Assembly: GCF_035917575.1 (NCBI RefSeq)
Contig: NZ_CP109090.1
Location: forward strand, 1,426,001 to 1,490,000
From: Streptomyces sp. NBC_01788
Lineage (GTDB): Bacteria > Actinomycetota > Actinomycetes > Streptomycetales > Streptomycetaceae
Direction: 5' to 3'
DNA: 64,000 nt
Part shown: positions 41,384 to 50,433 of the stretch, piece after piece
Position numbering within the stretch: the first letter of the stretch is position 1
Layout of the letters: every line of letters begins with the position of its first letter
Position numbers and translations under genes: made by a program
Notes under the pieces: generated by a model
Database searches by the model: none
Told to the model about the DNA's origin: nothing
The model's input: the letters and a program-made list of their open reading frames with translations, nothing else

Positions 41384-44377
41384 TCAGCCCGCCCCGCGCA
41401 GCCGTACGGCCGACCCCGACCTGTCCTTCACCACCTCGAGTTGGGCGTGGACGCGCCGTCGCAGGTCGGCGACGTGGCTGACGATCCCGACGCTGCGGTC
41501 GCGTTCGCGCAGGGAGTCGAGGACGTCGAGGACCTCGTCCAGGGTCTGGTCGTCGAGGCTGCCGAAGCCCTCGTCGATGAAGAGGGTGTCCAGGCGCACC
41601 CCGCCTGCCTCGTCCGTGACGACGTCCGCGAGGCCGAGAGCGAGGGCGAGCGAGGCGAAGAACGTCTCGCCGCCCGACAGGGTCGCCGTGTCCCGCTCGC
41701 GGCCCGTCCAGGCGTCGACGACGTGCAGTCCGAGACCGCTGCGGCCGCGGCCGGCCCGGTCGTCGGAGTGGACGAGGGTGTAGCGGCCGGACGACATGCG
41801 CCGCAGGCGTACGGTCGCGGCGGCGGCCACCTGTTCCAGGCGGGCCGCGAGGACGTAGGACTCCAGGCGCATCCTGCGCTCGTTGTCGGCCGAGGTGCCC
41901 GCGGTGAGGGCGGCGAGGCGGGCCACACGGTCGTACTCCTCCCGCAGCGGGGCCAGTCGGCGTACGCCGGTCGCCGCGCGGGCGGAGAGCCGGTCGAGTT
42001 CGTCGCGACGGCGGTCGGCGGCGTCCCGCGCGGAGACGGCCTCGCGCAGCCGCCGGTCCGCGTCGGCCTCGGCGGCCCGGGCTGCGGTGAGGTCGGCGGG
42101 CGGCTGGTGTGCGGCGTCCGCGGTGTCGGCCTCGGCGAGGACCGTGCGCACGGCGGCCTCCTCCGTGTGCCAGGCGTCCAGGCGCCGTTGCAGCTCGCGG
42201 TGGGCGGCGTCGTCGAGGAGAGCGGCGGACGCGGCCTCGGGGGTGTCGAAGCCGGCCCGGAACGCGGCCTCGGCGAGTCGTCCGTCGGCGTCCTTGAGCC
42301 GCTCGGCGCTGTCCTCGGCGGCGCGTGCGGCGTCGGCGGCCCCGGTGAGCAGTGCCGCGCGCCGCTCCAGTTGGACGGCCCGCGCGGCGACGGTCCCGGC
42401 GGTTCCCCTGGCGTGGGTCAGCTCCGCCTCCAGGGCGGCCTTCTCCCGGTCCAGGCTCTCCCGCAGTGCCAGCCGGGAGGTCGCCCGGAGTTCGGCCTCC
42501 CGGCGGTCGGTCAGCCGCCGCTCGCGCTCCTGCTCGGCGCTGAGCAGTTCCCGCTGTGCCGCGTGCAGGGCGGAGGCGTCCCGGCCGGCTTGAGCCAGCT
42601 CGGCTTCCAGCTCCCCGGCTTCCTCGGCGAGTCGCGCCGTGGGGGTGTCGCCCGCCTCGGCGGTGGCTGCGGCCAGTTCCTCACGTACGGCGCCGAGGCG
42701 GCGCTCGTCCCGGGCACGCTGTTCCTCGGCGGCCTGGTGCTCGCCGAGCGCGCGCTCCTCCGCCTCGCGGTCGACGTGCCCGGCGACCTTGCGCGCGGGT
42801 GTGGGGTGTTCGGTGGCGCCGCAGACGGCGCAGGGCTCTCCGTCGGTGAGGCTCGCGGCGAGTTCGGCCGCGATGCCGTTCAGGCGCTGCTCCTTCAGGT
42901 CCAGCCAGTGGTCCTTGGCGTCTGCGGCGGCCTCGGCGGAGGCGAGTGCCCGCTGCCGCGCCTCCTCGGTGTCCGCGGCCAGTGCGTCGCGCACCTGGGC
43001 GGCGGCGAGCCGCCGGCGCGCGGGTTCGAGCCGCAGGGCGAGCCCCTCGCCCCGGGCGGCGGCCTCCTGGGCGATGTCGATGCGCGTCCGCAGCTCCGCC
43101 CGGGCCGTCTCCCACCCCGCGAGCCAGGCCTCGGCCTCCTGGAGCACGTCGTCGTCGGCGCGCTCCTGCCGGTCCGCCGCGGCGCGCTGGGCGACGACGT
43201 CGGCCAGGCGCAGCTCGGCGCGGCGGGCCGACTCCAGCCCGCCCAGTTCCTCGGCGGTCCGGCGGGCGGCGGCGGCCAGTCCGGCGGCGCCGGAGTCGGC
43301 GAACTCCGCCGGGAGCGCCGCACGCGCGCGTGCCTCGGCGGCGGCCGCCCGGCGGTGCCCGGCGTCGGCGGCCTCGCGCAGCTCCAGCGCCGGTGCCACC
43401 GTCTCGGCCTTGCGCCCCCGTTCCATGCGTGTCTGAGCCTCCCGGTGGGCACCGGCCCGCTCCGCGAGGCGCTCGGCGCGCTCCCGGGCCTCGGCGTACC
43501 GCTGTTGCAGCCGGGCCGTTTCGCGTACCCGGTGCAGCGCCGCCTCGGCGTCGGCGTGGGCGGACTCGGCGGCCGTGAGCCGGCAGCGGGCGACGGTCAG
43601 TTGCTCGCGCGCGGTGGCGCGGGCGACGGCGGCCGCGGTGAGGACGGCCTGTGCCAGGCCGGGCTCGCCCGGCGCGAGTTCGGGCAGCTCCATGGCGTCG
43701 CCCGCCGCCTGCTGCATGCGGTGCGCGTCGGCCAGCAGCGCCGCGTCGCCCTCGCGCACCCGGGCCTCGGTGGCGCGCCGGCGCTCGGCGAGACGCTTCT
43801 CCACCGCGGCGAAACGGTGTGTGTCGAACAGTCTCCCGAGCAGCTTGCCGCGGGCCTCGGCGTCGGCGCGCAGGAACCGTGCGAAGTCGCCCTGGGGCAG
43901 CAGGACGACCTGGCAGAACTGCTCGCGGCTCATCCCGAGCAGCTGGGTGATCTCCTCACCTGCCTCCTGGTGGGAGCGGCTGAGGTCCTTCCAGGCACCG
44001 GCGCTCGCGTCGTACTCGCGCAGCAGGCTCTGGGCCTTGTCGAGCGTGGTGCCCGTGCCGCGCTTCTTGGGGCGCTCCCAGGGCGGCAGGCGGGTGACCT
44101 CCAGCCGGCGTCCGGCGACGGTGAGGTCGAGGGTGACCCTGGTGCGGGTGCCCGCGGCGGCGTGGTCGCTGCGCAGGGTCGTGCCCTGTCCGCTCTGCCG
44201 GGCGCCGGGGACCGCGCCGTACAGCGCGTAGCACACGGCGTCCAGGACGGAGGTCTTGCCCGCGCCGGTGGGGCCGTGCAGCAGGAACAGCCCGGCGGCC
44301 GACAGCGCGTCGAAGTCGACCGTCTGCGAGCCGCCGAAGGGGCCGAACGCGGTGATGTCGAGACGGTGCAGCCTCAC
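41384..44377 (-). CDS. sbcC: SbcC nuclease ATPase subunit
   Basis: This 997-residue SMC/Rad50-type ATPase processes DNA hairpins and double-strand ends with SbcD. Walker A is GPTGAGKTS in the first 50 residues, followed by Q-loop VVLLPQGDFARFL. Long Ala/Glu/Arg coiled coils are interrupted near residue 515 by the zinc-hook CAVC (CxxC). The C-terminus has the signature TLSGGETFFASLAL and Walker B LDTLFIDEGFGSLD. The GTG start at 44377 overlaps the sbcD stop (GTGA); a longer frame to 44800 is only sbcD read out of frame. The operon is transcribed sbcD-sbcC. Confidence 0.95.
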   Translation of the reverse strand: MRLHRLDITAFGPFGGSQTVDFDALSAAGLFLLHGPTGAGKTSVLDAVCYALYGAVPGARQSGQGTTLRSDHAAAGTRTRVTLDLTVAGRRLEVTRLPPWERPKKRGTGTTLDKAQSLLREYDASAGAWKDLSRSHQEAGEEITQLLGMSREQFCQVVLLPQGDFARFLRADAEARGKLLGRLFDTHRFAAVEKRLAERRRATEARVREGDAALLADAHRMQQAAGDAMELPELAPGEPGLAQAVLTAAAVARATAREQLTVARCRLTAAESAHADAEAALHRVRETARLQQRYAEARERAERLAERAGAHREAQTRMERGRKAETVAPALELREAADAGHRRAAAAEARARAALPAEFADSGAAGLAAAARRTAEELGGLESARRAELRLADVVAQRAAADRQERADDDVLQEAEAWLAGWETARAELRTRIDIAQEAAARGEGLALRLEPARRRLAAAQVRDALAADTEEARQRALASAEAAADAKDHWLDLKEQRLNGIAAELAASLTDGEPCAVCGATEHPTPARKVAGHVDREAEERALGEHQAAEEQRARDERRLGAVREELAAATAEAGDTPTARLAEEAGELEAELAQAGRDASALHAAQRELLSAEQERERRLTDRREAELRATSRLALRESLDREKAALEAELTHARGTAGTVAARAVQLERRAALLTGAADAARAAEDSAERLKDADGRLAEAAFRAGFDTPEAASAALLDDAAHRELQRRLDAWHTEEAAVRTVLAEADTADAAHQPPADLTAARAAEADADRRLREAVSARDAADRRRDELDRLSARAATGVRRLAPLREEYDRVARLAALTAGTSADNERRMRLESYVLAARLEQVAAAATVRLRRMSSGRYTLVHSDDRAGRGRSGLGLHVVDAWTGRERDTATLSGGETFFASLALALGLADVVTDEAGGVRLDTLFIDEGFGSLDDQTLDEVLDVLDSLRERDRSVGIVSHVADLRRRVHAQLEVVKDRSGSAVRLRGAG

Positions 44378-45537
44378 CGCGCCACCTCCCGTACCGCCTC
44401 GTCCGCTCGGACCTCGTCGAACGTCTCGCGCAGCACCGCCCGTTCGTGCTCGTCGGGTGCCGCGCCGCGCACGTGGGCGACGAAGTCCTCCGCGATCTGC
44501 TGGTCGCCACGGCCGGCCAGCCGGCGGGCGTAGGACACGTCCGGTTCGCCGGGCGCGCGTTCGGGCTCGAAGACGAGGCTGAGGGTGTGCGGGAAGCGCT
44601 CGGTGAGGCGGGCCATGGGTTCGGCGGGGCGGACCGGGTCGGTGAGCGTCGCCTCGACCCACGCCTCGCGGTGGCGGTCGAGGTCCGGGTCGGCGAGCAG
44701 GTCCTCCAGCGTGCCCCGGATCCGGGCCAGGGCGCGCGGGACCGGGCAGTCGACCCGCTCGGCGCCCGCGAAGCCGTCGGCGTCCAGGTCGACGAGCCAC
44801 ATGCTCTTGCGGTGGGCGGCCTCGGAGAAGGAGTACGGCAGCGGGGAGCCGGAGTAGCGCACGCGCTCGGTGATGGTCTGACAGCCGTGCAGATGCCCCA
44901 GGGCGGTGTAGTCGACGCCGACGAAGACGCCCGCGGGGACGGCGGCGACCCCGCCGACGGTGATGTCCCGTTCACTGTCGCTGGGCTCGCCGCCGGTGAC
45001 GAAGGCGTGCGCGAGGACGACGGAGCGGGTGCCACGCGCACGCGTGGCGAGGTCGGCGCGGACCCGGTCCATGGCGGCGCCGAGCACCGCCTCGTGGCCT
45101 GCGCCGTCGACCGCGAACTCGTCCTTGACCAGGGCGGGTTCGAGGTAGGGCAGACCGTAGAGAGCGACCTCGCCGTGCGTGTCCGTGAGGACCACCGGGG
45201 TCCCGCACGCCGACGGTTCGGTGCGCAGGTGGATGCCCGCCCGGTCGATCAGCCGCGCGCCGACGCCGAGACGGCGGGCCGAGTCGTGGTTCCCGGAGAT
45301 CATCACCGTGGGCACGCCGAGGCCGGCGAGCCGGTGCAGGGCGTCGTCGAAAAGCTCGACCGCTGCCAGCGGGGGCACCGCACGGTCGTACACGTCTCCC
45401 GACACGACCACCACGTCGACGTCGCGCTCGCGCACCGTCGTGACGAGGTGGCCAATGAACTCGGCCTGGGCGTCGAGCATGTTCACGCGGTGGAACGCCC
45501 GGCCCAGATGCCAGTCGGAAGTGTGCAGGAGCCTCAT
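44374..45537 (-). CDS. sbcD: SbcD exonuclease subunit
   Basis: This 387-residue Mre11-type Mn-dependent phosphoesterase starts MRLLHTSDWHLG (motif I DWHLG), with VVVVSGDVYDR (GDxxD), MISGNHDS (GNHD), and AHAFVTGG and YTALGHLHG supplying later metal ligands. All five phosphoesterase motifs are present. The ATG at 45537 is preceded by GAGGACC. A RecA-NDp-like promoter element lies just upstream, which would make sbcDC damage-responsive. It is coupled to sbcC by a 4-nt overlap. Confidence 0.95.
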   Translation of the reverse strand: MRLLHTSDWHLGRAFHRVNMLDAQAEFIGHLVTTVRERDVDVVVVSGDVYDRAVPPLAAVELFDDALHRLAGLGVPTVMISGNHDSARRLGVGARLIDRAGIHLRTEPSACGTPVVLTDTHGEVALYGLPYLEPALVKDEFAVDGAGHEAVLGAAMDRVRADLATRARGTRSVVLAHAFVTGGEPSDSERDITVGGVAAVPAGVFVGVDYTALGHLHGCQTITERVRYSGSPLPYSFSEAAHRKSMWLVDLDADGFAGAERVDCPVPRALARIRGTLEDLLADPDLDRHREAWVEATLTDPVRPAEPMARLTERFPHTLSLVFEPERAPGEPDVSYARRLAGRGDQQIAEDFVAHVRGAAPDEHERAVLRETFDEVRADEAVREVAR

Positions 45538-45546
45538 GGTCCTCGA

Positions 45547-45569
45547 AGACTAACGGCCGGGTCTGACAT
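45547..45569 (-). promoter_or_regulatory. RecA-NDp-like promoter of sbcDC (weaker match)
   Basis: On the minus strand ATGTCAGAC, 8 nt, then TAGTCT follows the tTGTCRgtg-N8-TAnnnT pattern. TGTCR, the spacing and the -10 TAnnnT are kept; the first T and the last GTG are not fully conserved. It ends 9 nt before the sbcD ATG. Confidence 0.45.
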
Positions 45570-45643
45570 CACGGGCGGATACTTCCGTATCGACCATCAC
45601 ACACGACGCGATACCGGACGATTGGTGCGGTATGCCCGATGTT

Positions 45644-46270
45644 TCACGCATCTCCGTAGGCCTCGCCGCCCAGTTCGAACCCGGCGGTCCCGGCCGTGGC
45701 GTCCGCGAGCCATGCCCGGAAGGCGTCCACGTCGGCGTCCGGCAGGCCGATCTCCAGGGTGACGGCCTCGCCGTAGCGCACGTCGCGCACCTCGCGCCCG
45801 GTGGACCTGAGGTCGTTCTGCACCTTGCCGGCCCGCTGGTGGTCCACGGTCACGGTGGCGATGCGGAACCTGCGGCGGGTACGGGTGCCGAGCGTGTCCA
45901 GGGCCTCGCCCACGGCTCCGCCGTAGGCCCGGATGAGGCCGCCCGCGCCGAGCTTGACGCCACCGTAGTAACGGGTGACGACGGCGACGACGTACCGCAT
46001 GTCGCGGCGCAGCAGCATCTGGAGCATGGGGACGCCCGCGGTACCGCCCGGCTCGCCGTCGTCGCTCGCCTTCTGGATCCCGGCGTCGGCGCCGATGACG
46101 TACGCCCAGCAGTTGTGCGTGGCGTCGGCGTGCTCCTTGCGGACGGCGGCGACGAAGTCCTGGGCCTCCCGCTCGGTGGCCGCCGGGGCGAGAGCGCACA
46201 GGAAGCGCGAGCGGTTGATCTCGGTCTCGTGCACGCCCGTGCGTGCGACTGTGCGGTACTCGTCCTGCAT
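45644..46270 (-). CDS. YigZ/IMPACT family protein
   Basis: This 208-residue protein has an N-terminal IMPACT domain (SRFLCALAPAATEREAQDFV; THNCWAYVIG; the ASDDGEPGGTAGVPML signature; VVTRYYGGVKLGAGGL) and a C-terminal DUF1949-like ferredoxin fold. The family is linked to translation-associated roles in eukaryotes (GCN2 inhibition); bacterial function is unsettled. ATG at 46270. Isolated, probably monocistronic. Confidence 0.92.
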   Translation of the reverse strand: MQDEYRTVARTGVHETEINRSRFLCALAPAATEREAQDFVAAVRKEHADATHNCWAYVIGADAGIQKASDDGEPGGTAGVPMLQMLLRRDMRYVVAVVTRYYGGVKLGAGGLIRAYGGAVGEALDTLGTRTRRRFRIATVTVDHQRAGKVQNDLRSTGREVRDVRYGEAVTLEIGLPDADVDAFRAWLADATAGTAGFELGGEAYGDA

Positions 46271-46363
46271 CGGTCCAGCCTATGCGGCGCCGGAGCCGGT
46301 GCCGCAGGAGGGTTCACTCCGGACGTCCGGGGGAAGGCGCGGCCGCCGGCACACGTACGCGGT

Positions 46364-46912
46364 TCAGCGCCGCTTCTTGGTGCCCCTGGGCACGGTCAGC
46401 TCCGTCAGGAGGGCGGCGCCCGGGGCGAGGGACGGCCAGCCGGGGCCGTACCAGGACAGGACGGCGATCGCGGAGGTCGGGAACTTCGTCCGGAGGCGCT
46501 CCAGCGTGTCGTCCAGACCGTCGCCGGCCAGTTCCAGGACCAGGTCCTCCAGGCCCGGGTTGTGGCCGATCAGCAGCAGCGTCTCCACCTCTGGCGGCGC
46601 CTCGCGCACGGCGGCGAGCAGCTCGGGCACGTCGGCGGCGTACAGCCGGCGGTCGTGGCGCACCGGCGGCGGGGTGCCCCACTGGGCGGAGGCCAGGTCC
46701 CAGGTCTGCCGGGCGCGCAGCGCTGTGGAGCACAGCGCGAGGTCCGGAAGGCAGTCGGCCTCGGCGAGCGCGCGGCCCGCCGCGGGCGCGTCCCGGCGGC
46801 CGCGGGGAGCGAGGGGACGGTCGTGGTCGGCGACGCCCTCGGGCCAGGCGGACTTGGCGTGCCGCAGCACCACCAGGCGGCGCAGCGGGCCGGCTCCGGT
46901 GCGGGCGATCAC
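46364..46912 (-). CDS. SixA-like histidine phosphatase
   Basis: This 182-residue histidine-phosphatase-superfamily protein has the phospho-acceptor H18 in VLRHAKS, the Arg in STALRARQT, and the second His in LLIGHNPGLEDL. This SixA branch removes phosphate from small substrates or from phosphohistidine proteins. The GTG start at 46912 overlaps the stop of the upstream CysRS-like gene (GTGA), so the two are translationally coupled. Targets are unknown. Confidence 0.88.
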   Translation of the reverse strand: MIARTGAGPLRRLVVLRHAKSAWPEGVADHDRPLAPRGRRDAPAAGRALAEADCLPDLALCSTALRARQTWDLASAQWGTPPPVRHDRRLYAADVPELLAAVREAPPEVETLLLIGHNPGLEDLVLELAGDGLDDTLERLRTKFPTSAIAVLSWYGPGWPSLAPGAALLTELTVPRGTKKRR

Positions 46913-47643
46913 GGCGTACGCCCCAGGTCGCGTGCGAGGTCGACGCCGAGCAGCCGGTCCGCGTACGCGTACGTCTCGAAGCGGGCGCCGTCCGCCAGGT
47001 CCGGATCGGTGCCGACCCACTCCAGCACCCGCAGGACGGCCGCCACGTCCAGGTCGTCCTCCCAGGCGCCGCGCAGCCGTCCGCGCACCTGGTCGGGGAC
47101 CGGCCGGGAGGGCCGGCGCGCCCACTCGGCGACCGCCGCGCGCCATCGCGCCAGCTTCTGCCGGGCGTCGTCCAGCGCGGCCTCGTCCAGCCGCACGGGC
47201 CGGGTGTGGCGGCGAGTGAGCAGCGCCAGGCGCCAGACGGCGGGGTCGTCGTCGTGCGCGGGGACGGACGGTACGGCCGCGTCGACGGGCGCGACGGCGA
47301 CGCGGACTCCCCCGGCCGCGGTGTCGGCGCCCTCGGCGGCCACATGGACGACCTGGGCCTTGCCCGGAGCGATGCCGACGCCGCGGCCGTCCTCGAAGGG
47401 GCGGATGCCGAGGGCGGTGGCGGCCGCCCGCAGCTCCTGCTCCTGTTCCCGGCCACCGGACAGCAGCGGCCACACGGGCGTGCCGTCCAGTTCGAGGGCG
47501 CGGGCGAGGATGTCGGCGACCAGCAGCACGCGCAGACCCGAGGCGTCGCAGCCGGACGCGTGCGCCTCGACACGGGTCAGCCCATGACGGGCGGGGGCGG
47601 CGTCCACGGGCTCGCCGGTTCGGGCGTCGATGATGCGCAGCAC
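46909..47643 (-). CDS. Cysteinyl-tRNA-synthetase-like protein without catalytic motifs
   Basis: This 244-residue protein keeps the general line of a short CysRS/MshC: an N-terminal LRIIDARTGEPV strand (compare LYDT-type starts), VLLVADILARALELDGTPVW where CysRS has the HIGH helix, WRLALLTRRHTRPVRLDEAA as in the anticodon-stem-binding region, and AWEDDLDVAAVLRVLEWV like DDDLNTPAAL. HIGH is replaced by ASGL and no KMSKS is present; zinc ligands are not conserved. Ligase activity is therefore unlikely. GTG at 47643; its stop overlaps the SixA-like start. Family assignment is by visual similarity and needs a profile search. Confidence 0.6.
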   Translation of the reverse strand: MLRIIDARTGEPVDAAPARHGLTRVEAHASGCDASGLRVLLVADILARALELDGTPVWPLLSGGREQEQELRAAATALGIRPFEDGRGVGIAPGKAQVVHVAAEGADTAAGGVRVAVAPVDAAVPSVPAHDDDPAVWRLALLTRRHTRPVRLDEAALDDARQKLARWRAAVAEWARRPSRPVPDQVRGRLRGAWEDDLDVAAVLRVLEWVGTDPDLADGARFETYAYADRLLGVDLARDLGRTP

Positions 47644-47790
47644 GGCCCGAGCGTAGGCCGCCGGACGGCCGCGCGCAGTCCGGCGGCGCGCGTTCCGGAC
47701 ACGGCGGCGCGTTCCGCACCGGCCGGGAATCGCCGGGCGGCGCCCGTCGTTGGCCGGACGGAAACCCTTCCCGAGACGAGGAGACCCCTG

Positions 47791-48198
47791 GTGTACGGCG
47801 ACGCTGCGACCATCCGGAAGATCCTGACCGAGCACGGTGACACCTGGGCGGTCGTGGGGCTGTCCTCGAACCGCGGCCGGGCCGCGTACGGAGTCGCCGA
47901 GGTGCTGCGGCGCTTCGGCAAGCGTGTCGTGCCGGTCCACCCGAAGGCGGAGACGGTGCACGGCGAGCAGGGGTACGCCTCCCTCGCGGACATCCCCTTC
48001 GACGTGGACGTGGTCGACGTGTTCGTCAACAGCGATCTCGCCGGCCAGGTCGCCGACGAGGCCGTCGCCAAGGGCGCGGGGGCCGTCTGGTTCCAGCTCG
48101 GAGTGATCGACGAGCCCGCCTGCGAACGCACTCGCGCGGCGGGCCTGGACATGGTCATGGACCGCTGCCCGGCCATCGAGATCCCCCGCCTGGGCTGA
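47791..48198 (+). CDS. CoA-binding domain protein (YccU type)
   Basis: This 135-residue Rossmann-fold CoA_binding_2 protein has WAVVGLSSNRGRAAYGVAEV, VVPVHPKAETVHGEQGYASL and a closing DRCPAIEIPRLG, all family hallmarks. GTG at 47791 follows GAGGAG by about 7 nt. Family members bind CoA but no reaction is established. Stand-alone gene. Confidence 0.92.
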   Translation: MYGDAATIRKILTEHGDTWAVVGLSSNRGRAAYGVAEVLRRFGKRVVPVHPKAETVHGEQGYASLADIPFDVDVVDVFVNSDLAGQVADEAVAKGAGAVWFQLGVIDEPACERTRAAGLDMVMDRCPAIEIPRLG

Positions 48199-48276
48199 CG
48201 CTTCCGAGCGGGCGGCCGGGCGGGGCGCGGACAGCGCCTGTTACTCGGAGATCACCTCCCGCTGGGGCCGCCGAGG

Positions 48277-48831
48277 TCAGACGCCCAGGCCCTCCAGCAC
48301 CACCGCGCCCGGGAGTTCCGCGAACGCCTTGCCCGGGACCAGGAGTTTGCCGCGGCGGCGGCCGCTGCCGACCAGGACGTAGGGGAGGTCGACGACGCGG
48401 GAGTCGACCAGGAGGGGCCAGGCGTCGGGCAGTCCGATCGGGGTGATGCCGCCGTACTCCATGCCGGTCTCCCCGGTCGCCACCTCCATGGGCGCGAACG
48501 AGGCCTTGCGGGCGTCGAGTTGGCGGCGCACGACGCCGTTGACGTCGACGCGCGTGGTGGACAGCACCAGGCAGGCGGCCAGCCGGGTCCCGCCGCCGCG
48601 CCGGCCCGCCACGACCACGCAGTTCGCGGAGGTCTCGAGCAGGTCCTGGCCGTAGTGCTCGACGAAGACGGCGGTGTCGGCCAGCTCCGGGTCGGTCTCG
48701 ACGTACAGGATCTGGTCGGCCGGGACACAGCCGTGCCAGTGGCGTACGGCGTCGGCGACCGGGCGGGTCAGCTCGTCGAGGCAGTCGGGGGCGGGGGTGG
48801 CCTGGTCGAAGTTCCCGATGGGTGCGCGCAT
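48277..48831 (-). CDS. YbaK/EbsC-type aminoacyl-tRNA deacylase-like protein
   Basis: This 184-residue single-domain protein of the YbaK/ProX superfamily has NCVVVAGRRGGGTRLAACLV, VNGVVRRQL (with a variant of the lysine motif, LDARKASFA) and TGMEYGGITPIGLP. The family hydrolyses misacylated tRNA; the substrate here is unknown. ATG at 48831. Confidence 0.88.
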   Translation of the reverse strand: MRAPIGNFDQATPAPDCLDELTRPVADAVRHWHGCVPADQILYVETDPELADTAVFVEHYGQDLLETSANCVVVAGRRGGGTRLAACLVLSTTRVDVNGVVRRQLDARKASFAPMEVATGETGMEYGGITPIGLPDAWPLLVDSRVVDLPYVLVGSGRRRGKLLVPGKAFAELPGAVVLEGLGV

Positions 48832-48874
48832 GACCGCACGCTAACAGCCGCGCAGGGCGGTGCGGCGGGGCGTC

Positions 48875-49447
48875 TCAGTGCACGGGCGGGACCGACACGG
48901 CCATCAGCATGTCCATCGGCTCGGCGCCCGCGTTGGCGTACGTGTGCGGGGTGTCGGCCTCGAAGGAGGCGCTCGCGCCCGCAGGCACGCGGTAGTCCAC
49001 CGCGTCGACGGTGAGCGTCAGCTCCCCCGCGGTGACGTGCACCAGTTCGACGGTGCCGGTGGGGTGCGGGTCGGAGGGGCTGCCCTCGCCGGGCATCAGG
49101 CGCCACTCCCACATCTCCAGCGGACCGGGGGCCTCGGCACCCGCCAGGAGCCGGTTGAAGCTGCCGGCGTCGGTGTGCCACAGGCGGACGGCCTGGTCGG
49201 CCGGGACGACGCGGACCCGGGGGCCCTGCTCGTAGTCGAGCAGGGTGGTGATGCTGACGCCGAGCGCGTCGCCGATCTTGACGACGGTGCCGAGGCTGGG
49301 GTTGGTGCGGGCCTGCTCGATCTGGATGAGCATGCCGCGGCTGACTCCCGCACGGGCGGCGAGCGTGTCCAGGGTGAAGGCCCGCTCGGTACGCCAGCGT
49401 TTGACGTTGCGCGCCAGGGACTGGGTCAGCAGTTCGAGGTCCGACAC
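48875..49447 (-). CDS. XRE regulator with cupin sensor domain
   Basis: This 190-residue regulator has an N-terminal HTH_3 (about 8-65: TLDTLAARAGVSRGMLIQIE) and a C-terminal cupin (about 110-185: PTGTVELVHVTAGELTLTVD; GASASFEADTPHTYANAG). Such proteins sense small amines or sugars. GTG at 49447. It is divergent from the EamA exporter, and a 14-bp palindrome sits between them, fitting a regulator-exporter pair. Confidence 0.92.
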   Translation of the reverse strand: MSDLELLTQSLARNVKRWRTERAFTLDTLAARAGVSRGMLIQIEQARTNPSLGTVVKIGDALGVSITTLLDYEQGPRVRVVPADQAVRLWHTDAGSFNRLLAGAEAPGPLEMWEWRLMPGEGSPSDPHPTGTVELVHVTAGELTLTVDAVDYRVPAGASASFEADTPHTYANAGAEPMDMLMAVSVPPVH

Positions 49448-49453
49448 ATTCCG

Positions 49454-49467
49454 TCCAATATTTTGGA
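49454..49467. promoter_or_regulatory. Palindrome in the XRE-cupin/EamA divergent region
   Basis: TCCAATATTTTGGA has perfect 5-bp arms around TATT and begins 7 bp upstream of the regulator start, in an AT-rich patch. Candidate operator. Confidence 0.5.
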
Positions 49468-49540
49468 TGACAGAGTTTACTTCGCTGAACTACGGTGGGT
49501 TGCACCCGATCGTTCACCGAACTGTACTGCGAGGCGCGTC

Positions 49541-50398
49541 GTGACAGCATTCTTCGCCCTGGCCACCAGCCTCCTGTGGGGTCTGGCCGACTTCGGCGGC
49601 GGACTGCTCACCCGGCGCATGCCCGCGCTGACGGTCGTCGTGGTCTCCCAGTCCGTCGCGGCGGCGGTGCTGGGCGTGATCGTCGTCGCCACCGGCGGCT
49701 GGAGCGAGGCCGGACCGCGGCTGTGGTTCGCGTTCGCCGCGGGCCTGGTCGGTCCGGTCGCGATGCTCTCCTTCTACAAGGCGCTCGCTCTCGGCCCGAT
49801 GGGCGTGGTCTCGCCGCTGGCCTCGCTCGGCGTGGCCGTTCCGATCTCCGTCGGCCTGGTGCTGGGCGAGCGGCCGGGACTGCTCCAGGTCGCGGGGATC
49901 GCGGTCGCCGTCACCGGGGTGATGCTCGCGGGCGGGCCGCGCCTCGGGGGCGCCGCGGTGCAGCGGCGGGCGATCGGGCTGACCCTGGTCGCGGCCCTCG
50001 GCTTCGGGACAGTGTTCGCGCTGATCGCCGAGGCCTCCATCACCGTCACCGGCCTGTTCCTCGCGCTCTTCGTACAGCGTGTGACCAATGTGGCGGTGGG
50101 CGGGGTGGCGCTGTACGCCTCCGCCCGGCGCGGCGGGCCCGTGCTGCCGGAGGCCGGCTTCCCCTGGCGCTCGCTGCCCGCCCTCGGCTCCGTGGGCCTC
50201 GCGGACGTCGCGGCCAACGGCACGTACTGCGTCGCCGCGCAGCACGGCCCGGTCACCGTGGCCGCCGTCCTCGCCTCGCTCTACCCGGTGGTGACCGCGC
50301 TCGCCGCCCGCGGCTTCCTCAGTGAACGGCTGCGGGCCGTCCAGGCGGCCGGGGCGGGCCTGGCGCTGGTCGGGACACTGCTGCTGGCGACGGGCTGA
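49541..50398 (+). CDS. EamA/DMT-family transporter
   Basis: This 285-residue membrane protein has about ten TM helices in two EamA halves (FFALATSLLWGLADFGGGLL at the start; GPVTVAAVLASLYPVVTALA near the end). GTG at 49541 has GAGG 6 nt upstream. The family exports amino acids or metabolites. Divergence from a cupin-type XRE regulator suggests ligand-induced export. Confidence 0.9.
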   Translation: MTAFFALATSLLWGLADFGGGLLTRRMPALTVVVVSQSVAAAVLGVIVVATGGWSEAGPRLWFAFAAGLVGPVAMLSFYKALALGPMGVVSPLASLGVAVPISVGLVLGERPGLLQVAGIAVAVTGVMLAGGPRLGGAAVQRRAIGLTLVAALGFGTVFALIAEASITVTGLFLALFVQRVTNVAVGGVALYASARRGGPVLPEAGFPWRSLPALGSVGLADVAANGTYCVAAQHGPVTVAAVLASLYPVVTALAARGFLSERLRAVQAAGAGLALVGTLLLATG

Positions 50399-50433
50399 GC
50401 CGCGGGTCCGGCCCGCCGACGGCCCGGACCGGA

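Noticed and set aside
41441..44533. 1,030-codon plus-strand frame across sbcC
   Set aside because: Antisense to an unmistakable SbcC with zinc hook and ATPase motifs.
45660..45690. tRNA-like GTTCGAACCC sequence
   Set aside because: It is coding sequence of the YigZ C-terminus and no cloverleaf can be folded around it.
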